Below are positions 12,232-25,300 of a stretch of 64,000 bases of DNA, piece after piece. The notes under the pieces are model-generated. The model did not search any database and was not told the DNA's origin. It saw only the letters and a list, made by a program, of their open reading frames with translations. The translations under genes were made by a program, and so were the position numbers. The stretch lies in contig SAUG01000068.1 in assembly GCA_011316305.1 (NCBI GenBank), forward strand, positions 124,001-188,000, read 5' to 3'. This DNA comes from Rusavskia elegans. Lineage: Eukaryota; Ascomycota; Lecanoromycetes; Teloschistales; Teloschistaceae. How positions within the stretch are numbered: the stretch's first letter is position 1; each line of letters begins with the position of its first letter.

Positions 12232-14926
12232 ATGACCTCCCGCAAACGGGGGAGGGCGGAGATGGAGTCGTCTGAGCCAGCTCCTGAATCGCCTTCCCTA
12301 CAACGCATCCGGAACACTTGGGAATTTTCGAATCTCATGCAGTTCATCTTTATCTTTGGCAAGGCTGTCAAAATTGACGAGGATTTCTCAATCGAAGTAG
12401 GTCCTCCAACGATGTTCATCTTCGTACAGCCTTGTTCAGCTCGGGCCTCTAAGTTGTTGGCTCGTCACCCCTACTCATGTCGATCAGGATTTGGAAACCG
12501 AGTGCCTCAAATCTGGACCATCAGAGAAACTGGTTGAGATTGGCCTCGCTCTTCTCAAATGCGTTTCCTCGCATAGAGGATTAACGTAAAGTCGCCCCTC
12601 ACATATGGACTTATGTCTCAGCTCATCATTTGTTCAGACCCGAGATATTTGATGAATACACCAGACGCCAATATGTTGCCAAAGCGCCGGAACAGAATCC
12701 ATTCGGTACCGAGGATACCCCTAACAAATTCAACGAGTTCGATGTCTTCACAAAACTCAGCGTCCTTTGCCAGCTTTCACGCTGGACGTTTGCGAACCCG
12801 GATAGAATGAGAGAGAAGATGTCAGAGACGGGGGACTCTGAGCAGATCCAATGGGTAGGTCGCTATGCCTTCTTTCACGAAGCTCAAATCTCAATTAAGT
12901 CCACCTCTAGCGCGTCGAGGAAATCGGATATGACAAGCAAGAGCGATTCTACTACGTCCTGGACGACAACCGATTGTATCGCCGCACAGACCCTCCACTT
13001 CCTCCGCCCCCTGCCCCAAAACCAAAAGCCAACTCCAAGAAAGCGAAGGCTGCCGCAAGAGCGAGTAAGCGAAGGAAAACTAAAGATTTCCAAGGTTCGG
13101 AGAATGATGAGGAGCAAGACACTGCCGTGGACAATGAGGTCAAGGACCCATCTGAAGGGGATAGCTTTGGTGGACGGACATGGGAATGCATCGCCGTCAC
13201 CTTGTCAGAGTATCAGGACTTCTTGGAGTCGATCAAGAAAAGCAAAGACGCAGACGAAAAGGCTCTTCACAAAAGAATTACCGAGGATGTTCTTCCCGTC
13301 ATCGAGAAAGACGAGGAATCTAAGCAACGGCGTCAGGCTAAGAAGGAACGGGAGATGATGAATATGGAAAAGCTTGCGACCGCCAAACGTTCAAGCCGAT
13401 TAGCCAGCAAATTCGAAACAGAACGGCTGGAGCGTGAGGCTGCCGAAGCAGAACAAAAGAGGAAGGCGGACATCGCAGCGGCCCTTGCTCATGAGGAGAA
13501 ACAAAAGAAGATGGAAGAAGCTCGCGAGTCACGCATGATGACTCGCGAGCAGCGACTGAAAGAACGCGAACACAAGCGTGTTTTGCACGAGGAAGAGCTG
13601 GCTCACTTGTCGGAAGACAGCAAGAAGGTGGACACAGGTGAGGCTCGAATGTCAGAACGCCAACTGAAGTCGGAAATGGAGAAGCGTAAGAAGGAACTGG
13701 CCGCTCTAGATGAGGAAGACACATGGACGTTCGACTGCGCCAAGTGCGGAGTCCACGGCGACAATCTCGACGACGGAACTCACAGTGTGGCATGCGAAAA
13801 ATGCAATGTCTGGCAACACAGTGCCTGCTTGGGCATATCTCAGGCTGAAGCCGAGAAGGACGACTTCCATTTCGTCTGTCAAGATTGCAAGCGCCGAGCA
13901 GAAGATGCTGCTAAACCCAAGATCCCGCCTTTGAAATTCCATCTTGGTTCCTCATCTTCGCCTCCTAATCAGAAATATAACCATGCCGCTAACGAATCAA
14001 AGAAACGCAAGTCTGTGGGAGAAGGGAGCCAACTGCCTCCGATGAAGAAGTTCAGGCCAGTGGAAATTCATCCGCCGCCGCCAACGCTCTCCCAATCAGG
14101 ATACCAGAACACAGTCCATCACGGGATGCATCAGGCTTTCATGAATGGCCCTACACTTTCCCCTCAGGGTCAAATGCAACATCAGCAAGGTGCTCATTCT
14201 TCTCAGGCAATACCACCACCAGGGCTTCTGTCTCCTCCGGGTCCGCCGGCTTACACAAACGGCTATACAAATCACGTCAAGTCACACGACGATTACGCAC
14301 GTCAGACAAAGACAGAGACCACAGCATATCAGTCGAACGCGCATACAGTCTATGGGAATGGTACGATCAACGGCCACCAGACTGCCAGCCAGTATCCAGC
14401 CCAGCAGACTCCGCAGCGAGTACCTAACCCACCACAGAGTGATCCGAATCCTCACTTCAACACCTTCGATAGGCAACGCCCGGTGTCGTCTCACGGGACC
14501 AACAACCCAATAGCACCCATCAAGAACACTCCAATGGTATCATCGCCGATCAGTCACGAGAACACACCGAGATTTTCTCCCTACACCAATGGCATGTCGG
14601 CCACTACCCCCAACCTCCCAGCTGCTCTACCACCCCCAGTGAAGCAGCAGACCTCTCCTCCGCCACGTGCATTGCATCCACCATCCTCCAGTCCCATCAA
14701 CCACCCTCCACTACACAACGACACACCATCATCCCCTGGGTTCTCACCAACCAAACAGAGCCCACCTCGTCCCCCACCAAGCCTGAGTCTTGGGGTAGCG
14801 CCTGTATTACCTCCCGTCAAGGATCTGGCTCCGAGCCCGACACAGCCAGTCATTCACCCCCCGATCAAGCCCTTAAATTTCCAACAGCCTACACCAGCTG
14901 TTAATGGGCATACAAATCATGAATGA
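12232..14926 (+). CDS. PHD-finger chromatin protein, RSF1/DDT-WHIM-like
   Basis: Exons 12232-12396, 12488-12585, 12638-12854 and 12911-14926 (introns 91, 52 and 56 nt) give 831 residues. The N-terminus (WEFSNLMQFIFIFGKAVKI, then a DLETECLKSGPSEKLVEIGL block and a RFYYVLDDNRLYRR segment) resembles the DDT/WHIM-type region of ISWI-accessory proteins such as RSF1. A Lys/Arg nuclear signal (SKRRKTK) and a long charged coiled-coil region follow. A C4HC3 PHD finger lies near residues 430-485 (CAKC, CEKC, WQHSAC, CQDC), with the His and all seven Cys present. The last 300 residues are a Pro/Gln/Ser-rich tail. The expected role is reading histone H3 tails within a chromatin-remodelling complex; the complex itself is inference. 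Each splice restores frame without a stop. Confidence 0.85.
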
Positions 14927-16809
14927 TACGCCTACTCGCAAACCCTCTGGATCGGACCTCACCTTGCGATCGGCCCCTTCTTTGCCCCTATCATCTTCTT
15001 GAGTTCCTAGCGTTCTCTTGTCTTAGGGGACAACGTCTGCTGGTTGAGCGATAAGAAGCATACGTCCTTCCTTCCTTCGTGGTATTTGAAACGCGCTTCT
15101 GAGTTCCTGGCTTTCACTCATTCTGACGGCATTACCTGCCGGTTGAGCTATAGAAGCACTCGTCAATTCCAACACTTTAATATCACCATTTCCGCCGTCT
15201 TCCTCGAGTTCCTGGTATCGACTACCTAGTGCATGTCTACCAGTTGAGCTTGGGGGGCGTATTTACAATCAAGGGAGGACTCAATAACATCCAGGCCAAG
15301 CATTCGGGGGGAAATACAATGGGGATAGGTCTGGCAAGGGTTTGCAGAGCAGTATTCAGAGAATTCAATACATGAGCGTTGGGCATGTGGATGCAGAAGG
15401 AGGGGGATTTCCCGAACTGGGGAGAACGACGATGATCAAGAATCATCATGGGATGCAACACACACAACACAAGCTTTTTTCACTTCAAAGCATAGCGAAC
15501 GGGTCGGGTTATGTGAAGACAGTCGTCTTTTTTCTTTTCTATGACGGAGGACTAGGGATACCCTTGTCGATTTTAGGCAGAAGACTACTTCGTCCTTTCA
15601 CGGCGGATAGGGATGAATGCCTCATGGCAGACATAGTTGTGTCGCTGCGATGCATGCAAATCTCAGCATACGAACTCTAAGGCGGGAGAATGAAGGGAAA
15701 ATGTGGATAAGAAATAATCGTGGGGATTACCATGCGTGCGGCACACCCGGAATTCTTTTGTACTGCGAAGCATGGCGAGGTTTAGGTCGAATTCAAGGAT
15801 AGAATCACCTCTTCTTCTTTACTCTCTGAATAGTGACTAGGGAGGGATGCGTCTGTCATCTTGCGGCGGAGGTCCTACTTTAATATTACATAGTAGATAG
15901 GGATACATCATGCATGCAATGAATCATAGGATAGCGAGGGTTGGGGGATCTAGATGAATTGAGATTTAGGTCGTCTCTGATATTGAGAACATGTGAGTGA
16001 CTGGCATATTTGAGGGCCGTGTTCAGTCGAGAGTTTGCGGTCTGGAACGGGGAAGTGAGGTCGAGAAGTCGAGACTCAGAACTCGGAAAATCCAAAACTC
16101 GTTACCTCCGATGCATCCAGCTGGAAAATTTTTCCAGAAAACCCGTCAAGAGCTATGAAAAGTCGTTGCGTCCTTGCGTGGTATCGGCGGTGTCGTATGT
16201 ATTTTGGGCTTCATACGTGTCCATTATGGATTCTTTTCGACGTGAGACAACCGTCAGATATCCCGAACGACTTTTTTCCAATGTCACTACTACCCCTCCA
16301 CGACCACGCCCCTTCGAGGATGCCGTTAGGATTGACTGCATGCAATTTCCGTAAGTGAGCTGTTTTTTGTGGTCGCGGGTGGTTCGTGTTGGGCTGATCA
16401 AGACTTGAAGATAATGACTTTTTCTTGCCATATACCTGTGGTGGATTTGCCGATGGTGATCTTCATCGACATTCTGTTCGCGATGACGGCAAGCGAGATT
16501 CGATGGTCGAGCGGTGATGGGCTGCTTTCTGTCATCGTCGTTAGGCGATATCGAACAGGCTATGTTGATGGTGACATTTGGGTCGCTGTATGGTGACTGG
16601 GATCTGTTATAAGACCAGCTAGACCATGCATCTCAGAGGTATTAGACTTGTTAAGTTTATCAACTCCCTTAGGACAGGATCCGAGCTCGCGAGTCCTGGA
16701 TCGCTGCATTGATTTTGATCTCTTCGATCTTATGGAGACTGGTCCCGTCTTCCCGGTCAAATTAGAAATGCCGTGGATGAACGTCACAATGCCGATTCCT
16801 TATTCATTG
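14927..16809. other. Intergenic, one 100-bp tandem repeat, no gene recognised
   Basis: Apart from the threefold 100-bp repeat at 15001-15250 this stretch holds only short frames without homology that I can name. Many end in low-complexity or purine-rich sequence. It contains the 3' flanks of two convergent genes (the PHD gene and the secreted-protein gene), so it has no obligatory promoter. Confidence 0.55.
15001..15250. repeat. Imperfect tandem repeat, about 100-bp period, three copies
   Basis: Two anchors recur at a fixed spacing: GAGTTCCT(A/G)G at about 15001, 15101 and 15206, and (T/C)(C/G)(A/G)GTTGAGC followed by (G/T)ATAGAAGCA-like sequence at about 15041, 15140 and 15239. Copies 1 and 2 match in long blocks, while copy 3 is shortened and more diverged. 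No coding frame follows the period. Confidence 0.65.
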
Positions 16810-17397
16810 CTAAAGCAGGACCCTCAAATCAACTTGAATGCCGACATCGCTCCCCGGGGGAGCGATATGGCAGCTAAATGTCATTGGAATTTGGCCCTGG
16901 AGCAACTGTTGGGCGAACGCGGTCATAATATCCCAGCCCACGGAGTACGAGTATCCGCGCTCGGCTCTGAATTGCAGTACAACCTTGCCGAAAGTAAAAG
17001 TCTCGACCTGACCCGTCCGATTCCCAGCCGATGATCTACGGGCGACTTCGGATAGGACACCATTGTAGAGGGCTTGAAGCTCCCTCAAAGAGCTGAAGAT
17101 GGGGTAGATTACGGAGATGACTCGGTAATGGACTGTTGGACTTGTGAGTTGTTACTGTATGGCGTGGTAGCGCACGACCGGGCCAAACGTACTCACCCAG
17201 CCGTTCGCTAGAGTGTGGCTTCGAAAACCGGTGCGTTTGCGAATGTCAACCGTGTTGGTCACGGGCTCAGAAATAGGCGCAAGTTGAAATGCTGAGAGTT
17301 GATGACGTGACGACGGTGCGGAGTGTGCTGTGAGAGCGAAAAGGAGACAAATAAGGATAGAGAGATGAGAAAGATAGGCCAGGGGACGTGGACGCAT
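16810..17397 (-). CDS. Small secreted protein, function unknown (175 aa)
   Basis: Exon 1 runs 17397-17193 and exon 2 17132-16810; the 60-nt intron starts GTACGT and ends AACAG. ATG at 17397 opens a clear signal peptide (basic MRPRP, then LSILICLLFALTAHSA), with likely cleavage after residue 25-27. The mature part reads GWVIHYRVISVIYPIF across the junction. It then has SSLRELQALYNGVLSEVARR, a strand pair (VETFTFGKVVLQFRAERGY), SVGWDIMTAFAQQLL and a C-terminal Cys-containing strand. Only one Cys is in the mature part, so this is not a classic Cys-rich effector. The layout resembles a widespread but uncharacterised class of small secreted ascomycete proteins with an L..LY helix followed by a G.v.L.F strand; this is inference. 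No experimental role can be assigned. Confidence 0.6.
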
Positions 17398-19214
17398 ACC
17401 GGAATTGTCCTCGATACACAGGCAGCCACGGCATTTGATGGATCCAAGGTTGATGAAAACATGATCGGTGAGGCATATGAGATATTACATAGTTGATTGT
17501 AGCTGCCAAGCGCGATTGATATGAGCTTCCGTGCTCAACGGTTTCACTTTTCGGGTATCGACTGTCGGCTAGCGGTGTCAGAAGCTGCTTGCTATTGAAG
17601 CTGTAACAACTATACCCCGGCCACGGAACGGGCCACATCCTTTGAAGCCTGCTTTACCCCAGATTTAGCAAGGACTAGCAATGATCTGATAATTTGGACA
17701 GTATGACAGCGCGCTAGATCCGGTAGAGCTGAACTTGCGACGATGAGTATATGATTTTTTCTAGACATGCAGCGACACCATTTTGTGTAGTAAAGTATCC
17801 TCGCGACCAGCATTTGGTCCAACCAGGAGAGGACGACGTTTGTATGAGTTGAAAGTGGTTCGGGAAGAATGGAAAACTCATGCGAGGAGCAGCGTGCAGA
17901 AGGGAAGACATTGAGGAACCAGAGGACAGATCATGTCGCAAATAGATGACACAAGCTTGCACAAGACATCCAAGCTTCGGATATGCTTTGACTGTACCCA
18001 ATATCAATGGGTGTTGGCAAACACAGTCTCCGCCAACAATGTGGGCAACAGCGTCGAGGCAGTGTTCGAAGCCATCCCCCATGGAAGAGATCCAGATGAC
18101 ATTCGAGTCATAACGCATATTGATGGCGAGCAACAGGACACAGAGACGAGGAAAGCGTGCTTACTTCTCTACCCATAGTAGAACATACTTTGTATTCCAT
18201 TATAGAGATAACCGCCATGCGCTAGCTTGGTCCGCCACTTTGAAAATGCATAGTGAGGACAGGCTTACCGCACAACAGCACTATACAAGCCCCTATTGAA
18301 AGTTTTTAAATTAATTTTTAGGATAGTCTTAGGGTCTCCTAGCTATAAAAGTACTTTAATATCTTTAGACTTTATAAACGACAGACTAATTGTAGGCCTT
18401 ATGAATCGGTTTACCCCTGAGTCTCCCGCCAAGCATCTGCCCTACTATGCATTTTCTGTGTGGCCCGATAGGCTAGCAATCTGGGCGGGTGCTCCAGGTG
18501 TTCCGGGCGACCGTAGGCTACGGGCGGCTTTTAGCGCGCGGTGAGGACTATTGGTGTCATCCTCCGTACTCCGTACACACTCCGCGTCATGGCCTTGAAT
18601 GGCAGGTGCAAGTGGTCGACCGAGCCAATGGCTGTGAGGTTGGAAGCATTCAAGGGTGCATTGGTGCCCCAACTGCAGCATGAACAGGCCAATAGACGTG
18701 GTGGCCTCTGCGATGGACTTGTGCAGGCCCAAGGGGAGCACCAATTGCGAAGGGCAGAGAAACCCTGCTAGATGGCGTGGTGCAAGTTCGATTGTTATTG
18801 TCTCCGACGAGCCTCTTTCCTTTGCCTCTGAGGGGTGATGGTGAGCTCTCGAGCATCGCATCGAAGAATTCAAAGCAATAATATTAATAGGAGGCGGGGT
18901 GTTGACTCCGGTGGCTTTATCTCACTTGACGAGACTGATACACACGACAGGGGTCTCCCACTGAATCGTGTGACCGACCCGTCTTGCCCGTTTGCCTCTC
19001 TCCTTGCCTTCTGTTTGCTGCAAACACCAGATTACTCTACGGCCTTACTCCCACAGCAGTAACTTCGATTCATCTCGACTTGGATTCAGCCCGACTTCCT
19101 CTCGCATCCTGGTGGTCCATTTGCCGCGCTTCGCTCCACAATCCACTCCATCAATCATCATTGCTTCCATGAGCTCAGTTGAGGGAAACCGTCGCTTCAG
19201 TCCCATCTCCCAGC
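17398..19214. other. Intergenic with a short RIP-like remnant and a uORF
   Basis: No gene is recognised between the divergent start sites. A short AT-rich, TpA-rich patch (about 18285-18415) looks like RIP debris. The last 50 bp contain an upstream ATG (19169) whose frame overlaps the main start of the next gene; see the separate entry. The frames in 17714-18133 and 18445-18873 have no ATG or no family that I know. Confidence 0.5.
18285..18415. repeat. Short AT-rich RIP-like remnant
   Basis: This stretch of about 130 bp is dominated by TTTAAATTAATTTTTA-like sequence and TA steps. Its borders with normal-composition DNA are sharp. No coding trace can be read; a decayed repeat fragment is the simplest reading. 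Confidence 0.4.
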
Positions 19215-19309
19215 ATGGCGACAGTGTCGCTCAATCCCTCCTACGAAGGTCGCCGCGACAACGGATCGACCGAGAACCATATCCTGCCAGCGAAGACTGG
19301 TTTGCATGA
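19169..19309 (+). promoter_or_regulatory. Upstream ORF overlapping the next gene's start
   Basis: ATG at 19169 opens a 46-codon frame (MSSVEGNRR... to TGA at 19307-19309). It overlaps the proposed main ATG at 19215 in another frame. If the leader includes 19169, scanning ribosomes meet this ATG first, which would dampen translation of the long protein. It exists in the sequence; the regulatory role is inference and vanishes if transcription starts downstream or if the main start is at 19764. Confidence 0.35.
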
Positions 19310-22300
19310 CAAGCGGCTAGACATGGTTGAGACCGCGACGTGGCGGTGTGATGGCGTCTGCATGGTCCCAATTCCAGCCTCCTCCACCCCGTCTTTACTC
19401 GCGGTACGTCTCCACTGTACTCCAACGTCTGCTCGACCTTCTTGACTGCTTACTCCGCCGAGAAAATTGACGGGTCGGTTACTAACATTACAACAGCCCT
19501 ACGCTGATTTATGGCTGAAAGCCTATAACTACCCGATCTGTGCTGAGCTACTAAACTCGGCTGCGAATGCGCCTTTGCTTGATATCGACCCTCCTCCACC
19601 TTACAATGCTTCAGTCGCGGATGTGCCTCCTTGCTATCAATCTTTGCACCCGTTGCCATATCAGCACAAGTCTGCCCCGGAAGATCTGAGTCGGCATCGA
19701 CACAAAGCCTACCATAGCCCTCCATGGCGTGCTGAACTGCACACCGCACCGCCAATACTTCCCATGACACCTGTTGCAATCGATCTGAACGATACTTCCA
19801 CTTTCCATCAGGTTGGTAACAAAAAGAAGAAGCAGGCAGCAAAATCATCAGACTGGCCAGATGAGACTGATGCTGGAGGAGTCAACGGAGGTGCCGAGGG
19901 GGGCGACAACGCCGGAGGTGGTGCAGGAGGAGGGGCCGCCAACAATGGAGATGACGGAGCAGGTGACGATGGTGGAGGTGGTGACGACTGGAACTTCGGT
20001 TCAGGTAAGAGGAAGAAGAAGGGCAGGAAGGGCAAAAACGCGGTAGACGAGGAGGAAGAAAAGAAGAAGAAAGAGGAGGAGGAGAAGGAGGAGGAGGAAA
20101 GAAAGCAAAAGGAGGAAGAAGAAGAAGCTGCTGGCGCCGACCCCTTGGACTGGATGAATGACGGTGACACAAAGCCTAATGATGACTGGGGTGGCTCTGC
20201 CTCCACCGACAAGAAGGGCAAGAAGAACAAGAAGGGAAAGGTACGCTACTGTTCATGTCAAGCCTAACGAGTCTAATTTATCTTCCAGGTCGTGCCGGCT
20301 TTTGGATCCCAGAACAACGATTTCAGCGACATCAACCTCGCTGACACTCCAAAGATAGATCTCAGCTTCGGAAACGATTTTGGGACCAAAGCTCAAGGCA
20401 CCGACTTTGGCTTCGGAGCTTGGGGCAGTAGCTGGGATACTGCTAATGCCGGTAATACCTTTGGTGGCGGTGCTGAAGCCAACGACATCGCCGACAATGC
20501 TTCGGGTGTCACTGGCGACACCGGAGCTTGGTCCTTTGGTAGCAATAAAAAGAGTAAAAAGCCCACTACAACGTCAGGCTTTGATTTTGGAAACCTCGAT
20601 ACCTTGGAGGAGGACCAGACAACGGCTGGTGCTGGTCAGGATGATTGGGCTACTGGTTTCAGCACGTCCGGCAAAAAGAACAAGAAGAACAGCAAAAAGA
20701 GCGCCCTGGACGATTCACCGGAAGCCAACGACGTGACCGCTATCGGAACAGCCGTGACGGAACCATCTGTGGTGGACGATTCATGGGGTACCTGGGGCAC
20801 TTCAGGCTCGAAAAAGGACAAAACCAAAAAAAAGAAAGGCGAGATCGAAGAAATCCCTCCGGTGCCACCGCCACCCCCAGCTGCACCAGTTGAGCCTCCT
20901 GCTGATGACACATGGAGCGCTTTCGGTGCTAAAGGGAAGAAAAAGGGCAAAAAGGGTGCAGTCGAAGAACCGATGGTACAGGTCCCTGTAATAGAGCCTA
21001 CAGGCGATGCCGAATGGGGAGGCTTTGGCGCGAAGAAAGACAAAAAGAAGGGCAAAAAGGACGCCGCAGATGAGACGAAATTTGATGAAGAACCGATTGT
21101 GACCGTTGGAGACGCCAAGCTCGATGCTGCGCCTGAAGCTGACAATGGCTGGGGCTTTTCAAGTAAGAAAAGCAAGAAAAAGGGTGCCAAAGGTGCAGAG
21201 GCCGAGAAAGACCCTGAGCCTCCAGTCGTAGTGGTGCCTCATCAGGAAGCCGATGCAGGTTTGGGGTGGGGCGATTTCAGTACGAGCAAAAAGGAACAAA
21301 AGAAGGGGAAAAAGGATACGATCGAGCCCGATAATAGCAAAGAGCCAGCAATAACGGTTGTTCCCAATCCAGAGCCAGAGACAGACCTCGGATGGGGTTC
21401 ATTTGGAGCAAAGAAAGAAAAGAAGAGGGGCAAAAAGGCCATTGAGGAAGTCGACCAAAATGATGATGATATCGTCGCTGTGATCACTGATCCAGACCCA
21501 ATCGTCGATGGAGGCTGGGGTAGTGTTGGTACCAAAAAGACTACGAAGAAGGGTAAGGGTGGCGCTGCAGCGGATGTCATCGAGGATACCCACATAATCC
21601 AAGTACCCGATCCGGATCGGTTTGTTGAAGATACGTTTGACGCCGGTTGGGGTACCGCCACTACGACGACGAAGAAGGGCAAGAAGGACAAGAAAGGTGG
21701 TACCACGGCGGTCACAGAGGATCCCGTCTCCGTAATCGATTCTTCAGCTGCGACCGAAGCCACCAAGGTTGCAGACGAAGATTGGATGAACTGGGGCAGT
21801 AGTGACAAGAAGAAGGATAAGAAAGGCAAGAAAGGTTCAGCAGACGAGGGCTTGCCACCGCCTCCTGTAATCCCCGACTTCCCCGAGGCCTCATCTATCG
21901 ACCCTTGGGCCGCTTCGACCACTTCGAAGAAAGAGAAGAAAAGCAAAAAGGGCAAAACAGCTGAGCCCGAACCAGCGACCGTCAATGTCCCAGAATTTTC
22001 CGCAGACAAGAAGGCAGAGGCCGAGGAGGACGAGTGGGGAGCTTTCGGGCTTACGGCTACGGAAAAGAAGAAGAAAGAGAAGTCGAAATTGAAAGAGCGT
22101 GAAAAGGAAGAGAAAGAGAAGAAGGAGTGGGAAGAGCAGGAGAAAGAAGAGAGGGAGGAGTACGAGAAGAAAGAGAAAGAGAAAGAAGAAAAGGAGAAGG
22201 AGAAAGCCAAACCTGGGAAGAAGGGCAAGGCAAACGCTACGACTGCTGCATCCAAGACGAAGGACTTGATGGTTGATTCGGTTCCGGACACCTTGCCGGC

Positions 22301-25300
22301 AGTGGAGGAAGACACATGGGGCACAAGCAGTATGTGGGGATCGTCAAAGAAGGATACTAAGAAAGCCGGAAAAAAGGACAATCCCTACGAAGTGCCACCA
22401 CCAGTGCCAACTCCACCAGCCCAGGGCTTGACACCACCTCCCGAGTCCCACTTGGATAATCTTGCAGGAGATGACTGGGGAAACTTTGCGCCGGCGAAGG
22501 AGAAGGATAAAGGCAAGAAGGATTCCAAGAAGCTTTCCAGGGCCGATGATTCCAAAGCGGGTAAAAGTAGCTCCAAAGACAAAGCCGAAGAGAATAAGAA
22601 AGAGTTAGTGGAGGAAACTCCAGCCAAGGCAGCTCGATCTTTCTGGGGAGGCATGGCGACGACAGCGACACTCATTTCCAAGACTGCAAAGGAAAAGGAG
22701 GCTGAAATGGCCACGGAAGAGCATGACTTTGACGCTGAGCTGGACCTTGACGAGATCGTCGATATCATCGAGGAAGAACCGCCTCCCAAGAAGGGATCCA
22801 AGTCCAAGGCAGCCGACTCCAAGCTCCTGAAAAGCACTAGCAAGGATGACAAAGCAAGCAAGAAGACTAAAGCGGATGCCGAGATGGATGCGCTGATTGA
22901 TTTCGATGATCTAGATGCTAAGGACAGCACAAGCAAGACGGCCGATGCTAGCAGCAAGAGCAAGGGCGAGGAGGCAAAAGCTGATGCCTTCAGTTTCTGG
23001 GGATCATCCAAGAAGACATCTGGCAAGAACGGAGATGAGCCCAAAAAGGAGATTAACAAACAAAAGACGGCCAATCAGAGCGACCCGCTAGCCTTCCTTT
23101 CGAATGAGCCAGAACCATCCCCTTTGGCTGACGAAGCGGCGCAATCTCAATCCTCAAAACCCTCCAAGTCAGCAATGTCCACGTCCAAAACATCTGCAAA
23201 GTCATCTGTTGCACAGAAAGTGAAGGCGTTGGAAGAAGAACGGAAGAAAGCGTTGGAGCCAACCCCTGTCCCGGTACAGCTAGAGCCTGAGCACGAGCCA
23301 CCCGCCAAGAAATCCACCAAGTCCAAAACAGCAGCAGCCACGGCCAGTAAATCGACATCTGCGAAGAAGAAGGAATCTTCGCCGCCTCCCGAAGAGCCCA
23401 AGAAGAGTTCCGAAGATTCCGTGCCTGGAAGTTTCCCTGCAGAAGGATTCGAAGAAGAAAATCTTATCGATATGCTTGCATCATCCCCAGTCGAGAAGAA
23501 ACCCGCCAAGAAGAGTGCTGCCAAGACCGCCGAGGCGCCCAAGAAAGAATCCAATCGAGACGTGATTGATATGGACATGGTCGAGATGCCTACTGTTCCT
23601 GCCGCACCACCCACGCCGCCTGTTGACCCGACGCCTGCAAAGCCTGCAAAGAAGGAGCGCGCTCGAGTAGTCAGAGACGAAGGCGCCTCCTCCTGGGGCT
23701 TTTGGGGGGCTGCTCCGAAGAAAGATGCGAAGAAAGCGGCCAAAGCCAAAGACGACGCGGATGTACCGTCAACCAAGAAGACCACTACTCCAGTCCTGGT
23801 CCGTTCCAAATCCACCAAGACTCCCAAGGAAAAGGACAAAGATACTGAAAAGTCCTCTGGCTCGGATGGGAAGGAAAAGAAAGCCGAATCCCGTCCACCC
23901 AAGTCGCGCGGATCAAGCTTCGGAGCTTTCTTCGGCGGACCACCACCCGTCCGAACAAAGCCCGTTCGGCGTACCAGTGTCTCGGCTGCATCCAAGACCA
24001 CCTCCAGGCGGCAGTCTATTGACGTCGATGCATTTGGGCTCCCATCCCCGCCACCAGAGGACTCGCCTGCCATGGCTGGAAAAGCTGCCAAGGTCATGGG
24101 TACAACCTCAGGGAAAACGAATCGGAATGTGTCGGCAAAAGGGAAGCAAAAAGCTTCTGCTGTACCTGATCCTTATCCTATCGACGACGACGATATGGTC
24201 ATGGTCAACGGGATCGAGGATCCCATCATCAATGCTGACATACCCGAGGGCAAATCGACCAAAGACAAGAGCTCCAGGAGCAAGCCCAAACGAGATGCTA
24301 AGCCAGACTTTGATGCTGGAGATGATGTCGTTATGGTTGACGGCCCTTCGCAAGAAGAGCCTGAAATCCTCGCCTTCGACGAGAAGCCCAGAGCTCCCGC
24401 TCCTTTGCAACGCTCTATGACAAGCTCGAAGAAGCCGGCCAACGGTAAGCTTATGGGCCTCTTTGGCGGCTTCGGCAAGACACAAAGGAACTCCGAGACT
24501 TTTGACCGACCAAAGGGCAAAGCGATCGTCACCGATGATGAAGCCATGTCCCCGAGGAAGCGAACCGTCAATACCCGGGAGGATTCGTCGAAACGGATCC
24601 GCCGCGATGACCGTAAGGTGCGCCGATCCGAGAAACCGGATCGCGACGCTGATGGTTTTATTACCGATACTCTCAACAAACGTGATCCAGCAAAAGAGGC
24701 AGAATATGCCGATATTCGCCGGCAAGAGCGTCGTGGGAAACGAGAGGTCAGAGATCCAGAGACTCGCCAACGCAGCAAGAGGGCGGACAACGAAGACCTA
24801 CAGCGGCATGAGGAGAAGCACTCTCGACGCTCTGGAAGAGACGATGCACCGGTGAAAGAAGCTGCGGAGCGCACCAAACATTCGTCTTCTCGTCCTCACA
24901 AATCCGATCGAAGGCGTTCCTACATGGATCCTCCTCAAGCAAGCGACAGACCCAAAGCACACCGATCGCGGACTGAGCACTCATCGAGCAAACGCGGCTT
25001 CGTGGCTGTCGAGGACTACTTCGATGCTCGTAATGCCGTGCCTGAGGAAGGCAACAACGAACCGTACATGCACGGCGCGAACGACCATACCTCATCCTGG
25101 GTCAAGTCTCAACTCTCTGATCCTGCCGACCCACCACCCGTTGAAGGCACGGTGATCGAGCCGACGCCAAAGCTTGGGGGTAAAGGCGGATACGCTGATG
25201 AGGAGGCGCGCAAAGCAGCCAGGAAGTCAAGACGTCAAAGCCGCTATGGACGGGAGGATGACATGGGCGAAGGGGATAAAGAGCGGAGAAGGCGAAGAAG

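Noticed and set aside
20636..24877. Long antisense frames (for example 21242-22381 and 23147-24097) under the repeat protein
   Set aside because: Ser/Phe/Leu-rich mirrors of Lys/Glu codons; shadows of the sense gene.
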